A stretch of 64,000 bases of DNA from Aulosira sp. FACHB-615 (GCF_014698045.1 NZ_JACJSE010000010.1:1-64000), one strand, 5' to 3'; positions 24,602 through 35,248 are shown, counted from the stretch's first letter. Made by a program: numbers and translations. Notes: generated by a model not told the origin, from the sequence alone.

Positions 24602-27600
24602 GTGGAAATCGCTTCTCTGAATCCTGATTTATCGATACCCAAAAATATGCAAGCTGGTAAAACTATCACCAACATAGAATTTTTAGGACAACAGATTTTT
24701 GCTACAGGTTTTATTCCTACTGGTGTAGCAGGAATTGTTAATGGTACGCCAACTCAAGTAGGTGGTTTATCTGGTCTTGCTTACGATGCTGCTAATAATC
24801 GTTACTATGCCATTTCGGACGATCGCTCCCAAATTGGCCCTGCCCGCTTTTATACTTTCACTGGTGATCCTGCTACTAATAATGTGACTTTTACTAACGT
24901 CACTCCCCTGAGAGATACCAATGGTAATTTATTTCCAGCCTTGAGTTTAGACCCAGAAGACATTGTATTAACTAACAACAATACAGTTTTCATTTCTTCG
25001 GAAGGGGAAGTTAATCCTGGGGCTGGTCGGGTAACAAATCCGTTTGTCAGGGAATTTTCTCTGACTACAGGTCAAGAATTGCGATCGCTGACTATCCCGA
25101 CTAAATTCTTACCAGTAGTTCAAGATACTAACAGCGATGGTTTGATTAATACAGGTGATACCCAAACCTCTGGTGTCAGAAATAACTTGGCTTTGGAAAG
25201 TCTCACCATTACCCCAGACCAAACAACTTTATTCACCGCCACCGAAAATGCTTTATTCCAAGATGGGGCTGTGGCTTCTTTGGCTGCGGGTACACCTTCG
25301 CGCATCTTGCAATATGATTTGACTACAGGACAGCCAACAAAAGAATATTTGTATGTCACTGACCCAGTAGCAGAAACACCAGTACCAAATACTGCATTTA
25401 GCACCAACGGCTTAGTAGATTTACTAGCTATTGATAATCGCGGGACAATACTCGCTGTAGAACGTTCTTTTTCTACAGGCGTTCCTGGTACAGGCAATAC
25501 AATCAAAATCTACGAAATCTCTCTCCAAGGTGCAACTGATATCAGCAGCATCAACTCACTTAGTAGTTTGACTGCGGCAGAATTAGCTGCAATTCAACCA
25601 GCCCAAAAACGCTTGCTGTTGAATTTGAATGATTTGGATTTGCCCACTGGCTTGGATAACATCGAAGGGATAGAATTTGGCCCCACCTTACCAGATGGTC
25701 GTCAATCAATTGTTCTGGTGAGTGACAACAACTTCAGCGCCACTCAGTTTACCCAAATTCTAACTTTGGGTGCAGATTTAATTCCCACCGTTGCACCGAC
25801 TGTCGAAACCAGCCCCGCTTTGTTGGATGATGATATCCAAAATGCTGATGCAGATGATCCAGCGATTTATGTCAACGCCACAAATTCCGCCGACAGCTTG
25901 GTATTAACCTCAGTGAAAAATGGTGGGTTGCGAGTTTACAACTTGTCTGGGGAACTGTTGCAAACCTTCAATCCTGGGGATATTCGCTACAACAATATTG
26001 ATTTGCAATATGGATTTAAGTTGGGGAATCAAACCATTGATATTGCCGTAGCCAGCGATCGCGAAAATGATCAACTAGCAATCTTCAAAATTAATCCCAA
26101 CCCTACAACCCCCGGTGCATATTTAGAAGACATCACCGATAGCAGTCTTGGTACTATTTTTCAAGCAGCACCTTTTGAACCGCCTTATTCATCCGACGAA
26201 CGCAGTGCTTACGGTTTGGCGCTATACCGCAGTCCCCAAAGCAATGATTACTATGCCTTTGTTAGCCGTCGGGAAACTGGAGACGTAGCCCAATTAAGAT
26301 TAATAGACAAAGGTAATGGTCAAATTGGTGCAGAACTAGTTAGACAGTTTACCATTCCGACCACAGCAGGGCGATCGCCGCAAACAGAAGGGATGGTAGT
26401 TGACCAAGAAACAGGTTATCTCTACATTGGTCAAGAAGATGTCGGTATCTGGAAATTTGACGCAGAACCTTTTGGAAACAATACAGGTACACTGATTGAT
26501 CGCGTCCGCGATTTGGGTGGTAGTAATCTTACCAACGATGTTGAAGGATTAACAATTTACTACGGTAGTGATGGTCAAGGCTATTTGTTAGCTTCTAGCC
26601 AAGGCGATAACACCTTTGTGGCTTACAACCGTGCTGGTAATAACGAGTATATAGGTAGTTTTGCGATCGGGAATAACGGGTCAATTGATAGTGTGCAGGA
26701 GTCTGATGGTGCAGATGTGATCAATGTGCCTTTAGGCCCCAACTTTCCATCAGGCGTGTTTATCACCCAAGACGGTTCTAATGATCCCGCCGTACTTGTA
26801 GAAGATGACGGGGAAATTGAAAACATCAGCAGTAACTTTAAATTTGTTCCTTGGCAAAATATCGCCAATGCTTTCCCAGAGGCTTTAACCATCGATACCA
26901 CAGGTTACGATCCCCGCAATCCTGATACTTCCCAGTTTGTTCCCAGAGTCACCCTCAAAGGCTTTGCTTCACTTCCTGCTGATACCTTTGCTGAGGGGCC
27001 AAGGTCTGGTAGTGCAATTACCGGAACCAACGGCCGGAATGTCCCCTTCGCCGCCCAACCGATACAAGGGTTTAGTGGTGTGCAGAGGGCTGATGATAAT
27101 TCCTTCTATTTCCTCTCTGACAACGGTTTTGGCAGTCAAAGTAACAGTGCTGACTATCTGTTGCGGATTTATCGTGCTGATCCCAGTTTCCGGGGTGCAG
27201 AACCAGGGGGTAACGGAAGCGTCAATATTTTGAACTTTATTCAGCTATCTGACCCAGATAATAAAGTTCCTTTCCAAATTGTGAATGAAAACACCAGCGA
27301 TCGCCTATTAACTGGTGCAGATTTTGATATTGAATCTTTCGTAATTGCGGAAGATGGTACTTTCTGGATTGGCGATGAGTTTGGCCCTTACTTACTGCAC
27401 TTTGATGCAACCGGCAAACTGTTAGATGCACCGATTCCCACACCCAACATTACCAATCTCAATACTTTAGATGGTCAAGCACCAATTGTGATTGGACACC
27501 GAGGCGCAAGCGGTGAACTACCAGAACACACCCTTGGTTCTTATATGTTGGCGATTCAAAGAGGTGCAGACTTCATTGAACCGGACTTAGTGGTGACAAA

Positions 27601-30600
27601 AGATGGTGTGTTGATTGCCCGTCACGAACCGAATATTATTAACACTACCAACGTTTTAGATCATCCTGAATTTGCCGATCGCCTTAGAACTAAAATTGTA
27701 GATGGTATCGCTGAGGAAGGTTTCTTTGTTGAAGACTTCACCCTAGCAGAAATTAAAACCCTCCGCGCCAGAATCCAGCCAAGTTTCCGTACTCAAGCCT
27801 TTAACGACTTGTACGAAATTCCTACCTTGCAAGAAATCATTGATTTAGTGAAGCAGGTAGAAGCAGATACAGGTAAGAAAATCGGCATTTATCCCGAAAC
27901 TAAGCACCCCACCTACTTTGCATCAGTTGGTACTCGTTTAGATGGCACACCAATCAATCAAGATATCAGTCAAAAGTTAGTTGATTTGTTAGTTGCCAAT
28001 GACTTTACTGACCCCAATCGCGTATTTATTCAATCTTTCGAGGTCGGTAATCTCAGGCAACTCAATGATGTGATTTTACCTGCGGCTGGTATTGACTTAC
28101 CGCTAATTCAGTTATTGGATGCCCGTGATGTCAATCTGGATGGTTCGCTGATTGACTATCAACCTTTTGACTTTGAAGTAAGTGGCGATACTCGCACCTA
28201 CGGCGACTTAAGAACCCCCGAAGGTTTGCGAGAAATTGCCACCTACGCTGAAGGAATCGGCCCTTGGAAGCGGATGATTGTTTCGGTTCGCGGTGTGGAT
28301 GCTAACGGCGATGGTCAAGCTGATGATGTCAATGGTGATGGATTAGTTAACGACGCAGATAAAACCTTAACTACACCAACCTCTTTGGTGAATGATGCCC
28401 ATACTGCTGGCTTGTTAGTCCATCCTTATACATTCCGCAACGAAGGGCGTTATCTCGCATCAGACTACAACGGTGATCCTCAAGCGGAGTTTCGCCAGTT
28501 TATTCAGTTGGGCGTAGATGGTTACTTTACAGACTTCCCCGGTACTGGTGATTTTGTGCGTGACCAGTTAACAGGGCAGTTTGTCAGGTCGCCGCAAAAC
28601 CCCGATGTCCGCAACCTGCAAGATTTTAATACTTTAAGTGGTGATGCACCATTAGTTATTGGACATCGTGGCGCGAGTGGTGAAAGACCAGAACATACTT
28701 TAGAAGCATACAGACTAGCGATCGCTCAAGGTGCAGATTTCATCGAACCTGACTTAGTAGCTACCAAAGATGGACGTTTAATCGCCCGTCACGAAAATGC
28801 TTTGGCAATTCTCAACAATGATGGTTCAGTTAATCTGACTGACACTAGCACCGATATTTACCTGCGTCCTGAGTTTGCTGACCGACTGACGACCAAAGTT
28901 ATTGATGGTAGAACTATCAGAGGTTGGTTTACCGAAGACCTCACCTTAGCAGAAATCAAAACTCTGAATGCAATTGAACGCTTACCGGGCTTGCGCGGAA
29001 CCAGATTTAACAATGATGGGTTGAAAGTTCCTACCCTCGAAGAAATTATTGATTTGGTGCAGCAAGTAGAAGCCGAAACTGGGCGGAAAATCGGCATTTA
29101 TCCCGAAACCAAACACCCGACTTACTTTGCTGTTGAAGGTAGACGCATCGATGGTACACCCATCAATACCAGTCTGGGACAATTGCTGGTAAATGTTTTA
29201 GTTGCGGAAAACTTTACTGATCCCGACAGAGTATTTATTCAATCCTTTGAGGTGGGTAATCTGCGGGAATTGAAACAAAATATCTTACCCGCCGCCAGAA
29301 TTAATATCCCCTTGATTCAGTTAATTGGGGGCGCGACAAGTCAACCTTACGACTTCCAATTTAATGGTGATACTCGCACCTACGGCGACTTAATTAGACC
29401 AACAGGACTAGCCGCGATCGCCACTTACGCAGTCGGGATTGGGCCTAACAAACGCCTGATTATCCCCGCGACAACAGTAGACCGTAACAGTGATGGTAGA
29501 CCAGATGACCTCGATGGTGATGGTTCAATTACCGATGCAGATAGAGTCTTGGGTACGCCCACAACTTTAGTACAAGATGCCCACGCCGCAGGTTTGCAGG
29601 TACATCCTTATACCTTCCGCAGTGAAAGCGTGTTTTTAGCATCCGATTACAACGGCGACCCACTGGCAGAATACAGACAGTTCATCGAGTTGGGTGTAGA
29701 TGCTTACTTTACCGATTTCCCCGGTGTCGGTGATTTAGTCCGCGACCAATTTGTTGGACAGCCAGCCGTTGCTAACCTTGGTGGTTCTAGAGGTTTTGAA
29801 GGTTTAGCCATCAGTCCCGACAGACAAACTTTGTACCCATTATTAGAAGGTACTGTGGCTGGCGACCCTGCTGGTTCACTGCGGATTTATAAATTTGATG
29901 TCGCCTCAGAACAATATCAAGGTTTGGTTGGTTATTACCGTTTGGATAACCCCAGTTATGCCATTGGTGATTTCACCGTCATCAACGAAAATGAATATCT
30001 GGTAATTGAACGGGATGGTCTGCAAGGTAGCGCCGCCCAATTCAAGAAAATCTTCAAAGTTGACTTCTCAAAACGCGATGCTAATGGCTTTGTGGAAAAA
30101 CAAGAAGTTGCTGATTTGCTGAATATTCAAGACCCCAATGACTTGAATCGAGACGGTAGTACAAAATTTACCTTCCCCTTCGTCACTATTGAAGATGTGT
30201 TGGTATTGGATGCGAACACCATCTTGGTTGCCAACGATAATAATTATCCCTTCTCCCAAGGCAGACCAGGAGACATCGACAACAACGAAATTATTCTCCT
30301 GCATCTAGACAAGCCCCTGAATTTAACTACTGGTGTGATTAGTGTTACAAGCACCACGCCAAATGCCACAGAAGGAAATTCCACCCCTGCAACCTTCCGC
30401 ATTTCTCGCGCTGGTAATACCAATACAGCTTTAACCTTCAACTATACTGTTGGTGGAACTGCCACTAACGGTAGTGATTACGACAGCCTCACAGGTACAG
30501 CCACCATCGCGGCTGGTAGTTCCTACGTGGATATAGCCGTTAAACCAATTGATGACAACTTGGTAGAAAGCAATGAAACAGTAACTTTAACGTTAGTTGA

Positions 30601-31681
30601 TGGTAACAACTACGACCTTGCCAGAACTAACACCACCGCAACTGTTACTATTGCCGATAGCGATCGCTCTCTCGCCCAAACTCCCAATACTGATATATTC
30701 ACAATCAAGGGTAGTGGTGCCAAAACCCGACTGCAAGTAGACCTCACCAGACGCGGTTCCAACCGTACCAATGAACTTGGTGTGTTTACCGTAGATGATG
30801 CCGCAGGTAGAATCAACGGTATCGCCCCAGGCGAAGCAGGTTACACCGCAGCCGCTTTAGAAAGGGCTAGAACCATCTTCTCGGCGGTGAATCGCGGCTT
30901 AAACAACGCCGATGTTTCCCGATTACTGGAATTTGATTCCGGCGACCAACTCAGATTTTATGTGGTGAACAATGGTACAAGTGATGCTGTCCGCGCTGGT
31001 AATATCCCCAGCAACAGCGTCATTTTCGCTAATCCCAACACCCAAAGAATCACCAACTTAGGTAACGATAAATTCTCCCTCGCTTGGGAATTTCAACCAG
31101 GAAATGGTCAGCCTTTCCAAGATTTAGTGGTAAATATCCAATCAACCGACACAGTTTTACCAATTGGTACAGCTTTGCAAGGTCAATCGCAAGCCGAACT
31201 CATTGACTTGCGTAACGTCACAGAATTAGTTACTGCTGATTTTATCGTTAGCAAAGATGCAAGTTTTAGAAACTACGCCAGTTTCTACCGAGTCAGCGAT
31301 GTAAACGGCGGTATTGACCTCAACGGTGATGGCCAAGCAGATATCTTACCCGGACAAGCTGGTTACACCGAAGCGGCTGTCCGCAACCGTGTTTCAGGGA
31401 TTGACTTAACAGCCAACCGTGGGATAACAACCTACTCTGCAACCCTGCAAGGAGGTTATATCTATGCACCATTTATTATTGTCAATGACACACCAGAATC
31501 AGTGTTAGATAGCAACCCCAGAAATCCGGCGGTTTACTTCCCCTTCTTAGGTGCTAACACCAGACAAACAGACCAAATTACTTTATTAGGTAATAATATC
31601 TTTGGCTTTGAAGATTTGCCAAGAGGTGGCGATCGCGATTTCAACGATTTAATTGTCCGCGTTGAATTAAACATCGCCTAA
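24602..31681 (+). CDS. giant multidomain phytase-like / glycerophosphodiesterase protein
   Basis: A 2359-residue protein with GTG start and no N-terminal signal. Domains by reading: esterase-like phytase fold (about 45-385); beta-propeller 3-phytase (about 400-770, SPALLDDDIQNADADDPAIY, SSDERSAYGLALYR, QTEGMVVDQETGYLYIGQED); first half of another esterase-like phytase (780-955, FSGVQRADDNSFYFLSDNGF); two GDPD domains (about 960-1320 and 1345-1715, each with IGHRGASGE and DFIEPDL); the second half of the interrupted domain (1725-1905, GGSRGFEGLAIS); Calx-beta (1910-2020); two DUF4114-type modules to the end. All catalytic parts release phosphate from phytate or phosphodiesters, so I infer an extracellular phosphorus-scavenging enzyme exported by a type I-like route. 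A terminator follows. Confidence 0.88.
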   Translation: MEIASLNPDLSIPKNMQAGKTITNIEFLGQQIFATGFIPTGVAGIVNGTPTQVGGLSGLAYDAANNRYYAISDDRSQIGPARFYTFTGDPATNNVTFTNVTPLRDTNGNLFPALSLDPEDIVLTNNNTVFISSEGEVNPGAGRVTNPFVREFSLTTGQELRSLTIPTKFLPVVQDTNSDGLINTGDTQTSGVRNNLALESLTITPDQTTLFTATENALFQDGAVASLAAGTPSRILQYDLTTGQPTKEYLYVTDPVAETPVPNTAFSTNGLVDLLAIDNRGTILAVERSFSTGVPGTGNTIKIYEISLQGATDISSINSLSSLTAAELAAIQPAQKRLLLNLNDLDLPTGLDNIEGIEFGPTLPDGRQSIVLVSDNNFSATQFTQILTLGADLIPTVAPTVETSPALLDDDIQNADADDPAIYVNATNSADSLVLTSVKNGGLRVYNLSGELLQTFNPGDIRYNNIDLQYGFKLGNQTIDIAVASDRENDQLAIFKINPNPTTPGAYLEDITDSSLGTIFQAAPFEPPYSSDERSAYGLALYRSPQSNDYYAFVSRRETGDVAQLRLIDKGNGQIGAELVRQFTIPTTAGRSPQTEGMVVDQETGYLYIGQEDVGIWKFDAEPFGNNTGTLIDRVRDLGGSNLTNDVEGLTIYYGSDGQGYLLASSQGDNTFVAYNRAGNNEYIGSFAIGNNGSIDSVQESDGADVINVPLGPNFPSGVFITQDGSNDPAVLVEDDGEIENISSNFKFVPWQNIANAFPEALTIDTTGYDPRNPDTSQFVPRVTLKGFASLPADTFAEGPRSGSAITGTNGRNVPFAAQPIQGFSGVQRADDNSFYFLSDNGFGSQSNSADYLLRIYRADPSFRGAEPGGNGSVNILNFIQLSDPDNKVPFQIVNENTSDRLLTGADFDIESFVIAEDGTFWIGDEFGPYLLHFDATGKLLDAPIPTPNITNLNTLDGQAPIVIGHRGASGELPEHTLGSYMLAIQRGADFIEPDLVVTKDGVLIARHEPNIINTTNVLDHPEFADRLRTKIVDGIAEEGFFVEDFTLAEIKTLRARIQPSFRTQAFNDLYEIPTLQEIIDLVKQVEADTGKKIGIYPETKHPTYFASVGTRLDGTPINQDISQKLVDLLVANDFTDPNRVFIQSFEVGNLRQLNDVILPAAGIDLPLIQLLDARDVNLDGSLIDYQPFDFEVSGDTRTYGDLRTPEGLREIATYAEGIGPWKRMIVSVRGVDANGDGQADDVNGDGLVNDADKTLTTPTSLVNDAHTAGLLVHPYTFRNEGRYLASDYNGDPQAEFRQFIQLGVDGYFTDFPGTGDFVRDQLTGQFVRSPQNPDVRNLQDFNTLSGDAPLVIGHRGASGERPEHTLEAYRLAIAQGADFIEPDLVATKDGRLIARHENALAILNNDGSVNLTDTSTDIYLRPEFADRLTTKVIDGRTIRGWFTEDLTLAEIKTLNAIERLPGLRGTRFNNDGLKVPTLEEIIDLVQQVEAETGRKIGIYPETKHPTYFAVEGRRIDGTPINTSLGQLLVNVLVAENFTDPDRVFIQSFEVGNLRELKQNILPAARINIPLIQLIGGATSQPYDFQFNGDTRTYGDLIRPTGLAAIATYAVGIGPNKRLIIPATTVDRNSDGRPDDLDGDGSITDADRVLGTPTTLVQDAHAAGLQVHPYTFRSESVFLASDYNGDPLAEYRQFIELGVDAYFTDFPGVGDLVRDQFVGQPAVANLGGSRGFEGLAISPDRQTLYPLLEGTVAGDPAGSLRIYKFDVASEQYQGLVGYYRLDNPSYAIGDFTVINENEYLVIERDGLQGSAAQFKKIFKVDFSKRDANGFVEKQEVADLLNIQDPNDLNRDGSTKFTFPFVTIEDVLVLDANTILVANDNNYPFSQGRPGDIDNNEIILLHLDKPLNLTTGVISVTSTTPNATEGNSTPATFRISRAGNTNTALTFNYTVGGTATNGSDYDSLTGTATIAAGSSYVDIAVKPIDDNLVESNETVTLTLVDGNNYDLARTNTTATVTIADSDRSLAQTPNTDIFTIKGSGAKTRLQVDLTRRGSNRTNELGVFTVDDAAGRINGIAPGEAGYTAAALERARTIFSAVNRGLNNADVSRLLEFDSGDQLRFYVVNNGTSDAVRAGNIPSNSVIFANPNTQRITNLGNDKFSLAWEFQPGNGQPFQDLVVNIQSTDTVLPIGTALQGQSQAELIDLRNVTELVTADFIVSKDASFRNYASFYRVSDVNGGIDLNGDGQADILPGQAGYTEAAVRNRVSGIDLTANRGITTYSATLQGGYIYAPFIIVNDTPESVLDSNPRNPAVYFPFLGANTRQTDQITLLGNNIFGFEDLPRGGDRDFNDLIVRVELNIA

Positions 31682-31712
31682 CAATCAATTTCACCAGAGA
31701 TAAATCATAGCG

Positions 31713-31750
31713 ATTAGCCCTACTTAAAAAGGTAGGGCTAATTTATTTTG
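31713..31750 (+). terminator. terminator of the giant phosphatase gene
   Basis: Perfect 11-bp stem ATTAGCCCTAC / GTAGGGCTAAT (31713-31723, 31732-31742), 8-nt loop, then a T-rich run. Confidence 0.85.
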
Positions 31751-31781
31751 ATAAAATTTTCTGCGCGTATATACGGGTTTT

Positions 31782-31934
31782 TATAGCATTCCTAAATCAT
31801 TTGTAAAATTTCTATATCTTTTTCTTCTTTCTTACCTTTGCGTCCTACCCTTCGGGAAGCCACTTCGTGTCTAGGCGTTCTTTGCGGTTCGTTTCCATAT
31901 CTATGTTTTTCACGACTAATTTAGGATTGCTATA
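31782..31934. repeat. TATAGCA-family element carrying a nested palindromic repeat
   Basis: Ends tatagcattcctaaatcatt and aatttaggattgctata match the element at 23655. The extra ~50 bp (about 31840-31895, with cccttcgggaagccacttcg and gtctaggcg) is a GC-rich palindromic insertion of the same kind as near 1655. Confidence 0.7.
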
Positions 31935-31993
31935 GTAAGCTTTTGTATATTTAATTAATAAATGCTATAAAATACTTTTACGATAATGTACTT

Positions 31994-34453
31994 ATGCCGA
32001 ATATTCTTAAATCATCAGCAATTATCCTACCTGATTATCTCAAACTCAAACTAGACTCTTTAGATTTTGCCAATCTAGCTAAATCAAACTCAGAAATTCA
32101 GTTAGATAATAATCATGATTTAGATTTAGATTTAAATAAAATTTTTAACCTTCATAGTACACTGCCGTACATGAAGGTGGCACTCGATAGCATAATAAAT
32201 GCCATATTCGGTAGTCATAAAATTACTATATCTAATCCCAAATATACAGTCTCTCAAAAGGGACAGAAAACCGAACTCACCGTTAAAGGTTTACTAAATA
32301 AACAAAAAATAGAAGTAACCTTTGGCAAAATAACTACATTAAAATATAAACTACCAAAAAATTTCAGCTTTAAGTCTTTAACAAATACAATACCCATCAT
32401 CAACGATTTAAAACTGGGAAGTACAGAACTCATTCTAAATGACACCAGCTATTGTTTGACTCATTCAAAGTTAGGCAGCATCAAGTTAAGCCAAGGAATT
32501 AACTTTATTGGAGATATTGACTTAAATAGCTTACCTCCAAATTTGCGTGGCTTTATTTGTAACAACTTAGGTATGGCTAAATTCGCAGCCATGATTAGCT
32601 TTCAGCCGATAGGAGAAGTTAAATTAATAGGTAATGTCGCCGGTAATATTCAGCTATTTTGCCAAGAACCATTTAAGGCTACTTTCAATAACTTACTGAT
32701 CAATTTAAATATTGGAACTGATTTAGAACCAAACTTTGGAATTACAGGAAACTTAATTCTTGAAGGCTACGATACCACCCAAGAACAAGAACCCAAACTA
32801 TCGCTATCTGGTAATATCTCTCTCGAACCAGAATCTTTAACAGCATTCTTCAGTCAGCAAAGCGAAAAACCTTGGTGTAATCCTTACGGTTTAGTTGGAA
32901 CTGAACTTCGCAATGTCAGGTTTCAAGGAGGTGGGACATATTTACCTCCTTACTTTGATAATTTTGGCTTCATTGGTGATTTGAAATGGGAAAAGACTGA
33001 TTTGGAAGTTGCATTTCTCATGGATACTAATGATCCTGAAAGATTAGCGTTAATTTTAAACCCTAAGCAACCGGTTAGCTTAATAGAATTATGGCGGGGG
33101 CCAGTCACATCTTTTATTACCAAGCAAGTAGGCTATTCTATTGAGTTAGTTAATCAAGCTTTAGGGTTTTTAGAAAACTTACTCAACTTAAGCATTGAAC
33201 CCCTTGATAGAGATGGAGACGGTATACTTAACCCCTTAATTAAGTATGTACCATTCCCAACAATTATTGCCGGACAGTCTATATTAGAAGGTTTAGAAAT
33301 TAATGGTAAAGTTAATGCTTGGGGTCATGCAGCAATTTTAAGTTTGCAAGGTGATAAAGCTTTTCAGCATATTGATGGTTCATTAAAAGTTCCAGAAATC
33401 GATTTAGAGTTTCTGAAAATTAAAGGCACAGATGATGATAGTTTAGATTTATCTATCAAGGTAACTCCTGATGAACATTATCTTCAAGGAGATGGTTATA
33501 TAGAAATGTTTGGGCAAGAAATTGCCAATGTAGAATTTAAAATTACGCCGGAACAATCAATACTTAAAAACTTTGATATCAGTTTAGCTAATCTAGTGAG
33601 TATTGATGTTGATGCCTTAAGTATTGATAGAAAATCTGGTAAAGGCAGTGGCTTCGGCACAGTTTCTATTTTGGGCAATACTTTAGCAAGTATTACCTTT
33701 GATGTTAGCAAAGATAAGATTAATTTAAACAATGTCCAGCTAGGTTTAGCAGGTTTCTTAAGTTTAGTTATTCCAAACCTGACAGTTGACTTGAACAACC
33801 AAAGTGCCACAGGTACAGCAAATATTTTTGCTTTTAACCAGTCTTTGGGGAACGGCACATTATCATTAAATCGGCAAAATATAGAAATTAATAATACAGC
33901 AATTAATTTCGGTAATATCTTAAATATCAGTGTGCCGAATTTACAGCTTGATTTAATTAATAAAAAGTTGCTGGGTGCAGGTGATATAACTGTTTTGGGT
34001 AAAAAATTTACTGCATCAGGTATCAGCCTCAGTGAACGAGGTTTACAAGCTAGGAGTAATTTGAATTTTGGGATATTAGCTTTTGATGGTGCTACAGTTA
34101 CACTGTTTAAAGGCATGAATAATTCTCTGAATAATTCTGCCAGTATTGCTGGTAATCTGAAGTTTTTAGGTTACACCTTTGCCGATATTAATGCCAGCGT
34201 TAATCATGATCAATTAGTTACATCTGGTAGCTTCAATTTTGCTGGGATTTTTCTCCTCAAGGGTGTAAACAATCAAAAACATGCCACAATCACACTTCAC
34301 AAAGCGACAAATGGAAGGTCTAATTCTGTTAAAGTTATGGGTAGCTTTTATTTGTTGGGTCAAGAGTTGACTTCTCTGACGATTAGTGATTATCACGAAA
34401 CTCTGAAAATTTTAGGGATAAAAGTTATTAGTAACAATAGCCGTAAAAAGTAA
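31994..34453 (+). CDS. large beta-rich repeat protein of unknown function
   Basis: This 819-residue protein has no recognised domain and no clear signal peptide. The sequence is strongly alternating hydrophobic/polar with many Asn, Leu and Ile. Its second half repeats a pattern of about 55-60 residues, of the form (N)LSVxVPNLxxDLxNKxxxGxGxxxxLGxxxxS (near 520-760). This suggests a long beta-helix or beta-taco such as in AsmA/TamB-like or tubular lipid-transfer proteins; that is inference from pattern only. A calcium-loop-like DRDGDGILNPL lies near residue 406. The stop overlaps the next gene (TAATG), so it is translationally coupled to a membrane protein. Confidence 0.7.
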   Translation: MPNILKSSAIILPDYLKLKLDSLDFANLAKSNSEIQLDNNHDLDLDLNKIFNLHSTLPYMKVALDSIINAIFGSHKITISNPKYTVSQKGQKTELTVKGLLNKQKIEVTFGKITTLKYKLPKNFSFKSLTNTIPIINDLKLGSTELILNDTSYCLTHSKLGSIKLSQGINFIGDIDLNSLPPNLRGFICNNLGMAKFAAMISFQPIGEVKLIGNVAGNIQLFCQEPFKATFNNLLINLNIGTDLEPNFGITGNLILEGYDTTQEQEPKLSLSGNISLEPESLTAFFSQQSEKPWCNPYGLVGTELRNVRFQGGGTYLPPYFDNFGFIGDLKWEKTDLEVAFLMDTNDPERLALILNPKQPVSLIELWRGPVTSFITKQVGYSIELVNQALGFLENLLNLSIEPLDRDGDGILNPLIKYVPFPTIIAGQSILEGLEINGKVNAWGHAAILSLQGDKAFQHIDGSLKVPEIDLEFLKIKGTDDDSLDLSIKVTPDEHYLQGDGYIEMFGQEIANVEFKITPEQSILKNFDISLANLVSIDVDALSIDRKSGKGSGFGTVSILGNTLASITFDVSKDKINLNNVQLGLAGFLSLVIPNLTVDLNNQSATGTANIFAFNQSLGNGTLSLNRQNIEINNTAINFGNILNISVPNLQLDLINKKLLGAGDITVLGKKFTASGISLSERGLQARSNLNFGILAFDGATVTLFKGMNNSLNNSASIAGNLKFLGYTFADINASVNHDQLVTSGSFNFAGIFLLKGVNNQKHATITLHKATNGRSNSVKVMGSFYLLGQELTSLTISDYHETLKILGIKVISNNSRKK

Positions 34454-35238
34454 TGTTCAGCGAAGTAAAACAATTTATTGCCAATTCTACCCATGATTTA
34501 TCGGTAAATTTGTCCAGAATATTCATCTGGACTGTGTGGTTAATTTATGTTGGTTATTTATTATTAAGCGATATTCCACCGGGAGAGTCGCTGCTGCATG
34601 TCACACCCAAAACATTAGCAGAAATATTCAATTTGAGTATGAATTTTTGGTTAGTATTACCAATCATTTTCCCCAGTGAAGCGCCAATTAATAATCCCGT
34701 ACTAGAGGGATTATTTAACATTGTGGTGACTTGGGGATTATTATTTTGGGGTTTTATAATTGATGGGCGCAACCAGCGATTTTCGATGATGACATTCTTA
34801 ATTGGTACCGCATTACTCACCAATGTCTTTTTTCTTCCTTGGTTGGGGTTGCGTCAAGTAAATCCGCAAGTAGCAACAAATTCGTTGACATTTGTGGAAA
34901 AAGTAGGCGAAAGCCGAGTTTTACCTTCAATTTTGGCTGGTTTTTTTGTGGTTTCCTTGAGTTGGGCTGTATTAGCCCGTCCTGAGTACGGTGATATTAC
35001 AACCCGTTGGCAAGATTTATTAGAATTATTATTTAGCGATCGCCTCGCATATTCTTTTGTGGTAGATATGCTAGTATTCTGGTTATTTCAGTCATGGCTA
35101 GTGAAAGATGATATGGCGCGTCGTCAATGGGATAACGACAAAATACTCTGGCTAGTCCGTTTAATACCATTTTGGGGACTAATTATATATTTGTGGCTAC
35201 GTCCGTCACTAAAACTCGAAACACAGAATAATAGTTAG
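34453..35238 (+). CDS. polytopic membrane protein, unknown function
   Basis: The 261-residue protein has about six hydrophobic segments (near residues 24-40, 64-76, 86-104, 114-132, 158-177, 205-220, 237-252; the exact number is uncertain). It contains SDIPPGESLLHVTPKTLAEIFNLSMNFW, INNPVLEGLFNIVVTWGLLFWGF and DDMARRQWDNDKILWLVRLIPFWGLIIYLWLRP. Such proteins occur in cyanobacteria and plastids without an assigned role. The ATG overlaps the preceding stop, linking it to the 819-residue beta-rich protein. Confidence 0.75.
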   Translation: MFSEVKQFIANSTHDLSVNLSRIFIWTVWLIYVGYLLLSDIPPGESLLHVTPKTLAEIFNLSMNFWLVLPIIFPSEAPINNPVLEGLFNIVVTWGLLFWGFIIDGRNQRFSMMTFLIGTALLTNVFFLPWLGLRQVNPQVATNSLTFVEKVGESRVLPSILAGFFVVSLSWAVLARPEYGDITTRWQDLLELLFSDRLAYSFVVDMLVFWLFQSWLVKDDMARRQWDNDKILWLVRLIPFWGLIIYLWLRPSLKLETQNNS

Positions 35239-35248
35239 CCTCAATTTT

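Noticed and set aside
33496..34116. Long antisense open frame inside the 819-residue protein gene
   Set aside because: Low-complexity Pro/Lys/Leu translation with no family features, fully within a well-supported gene on the other strand.
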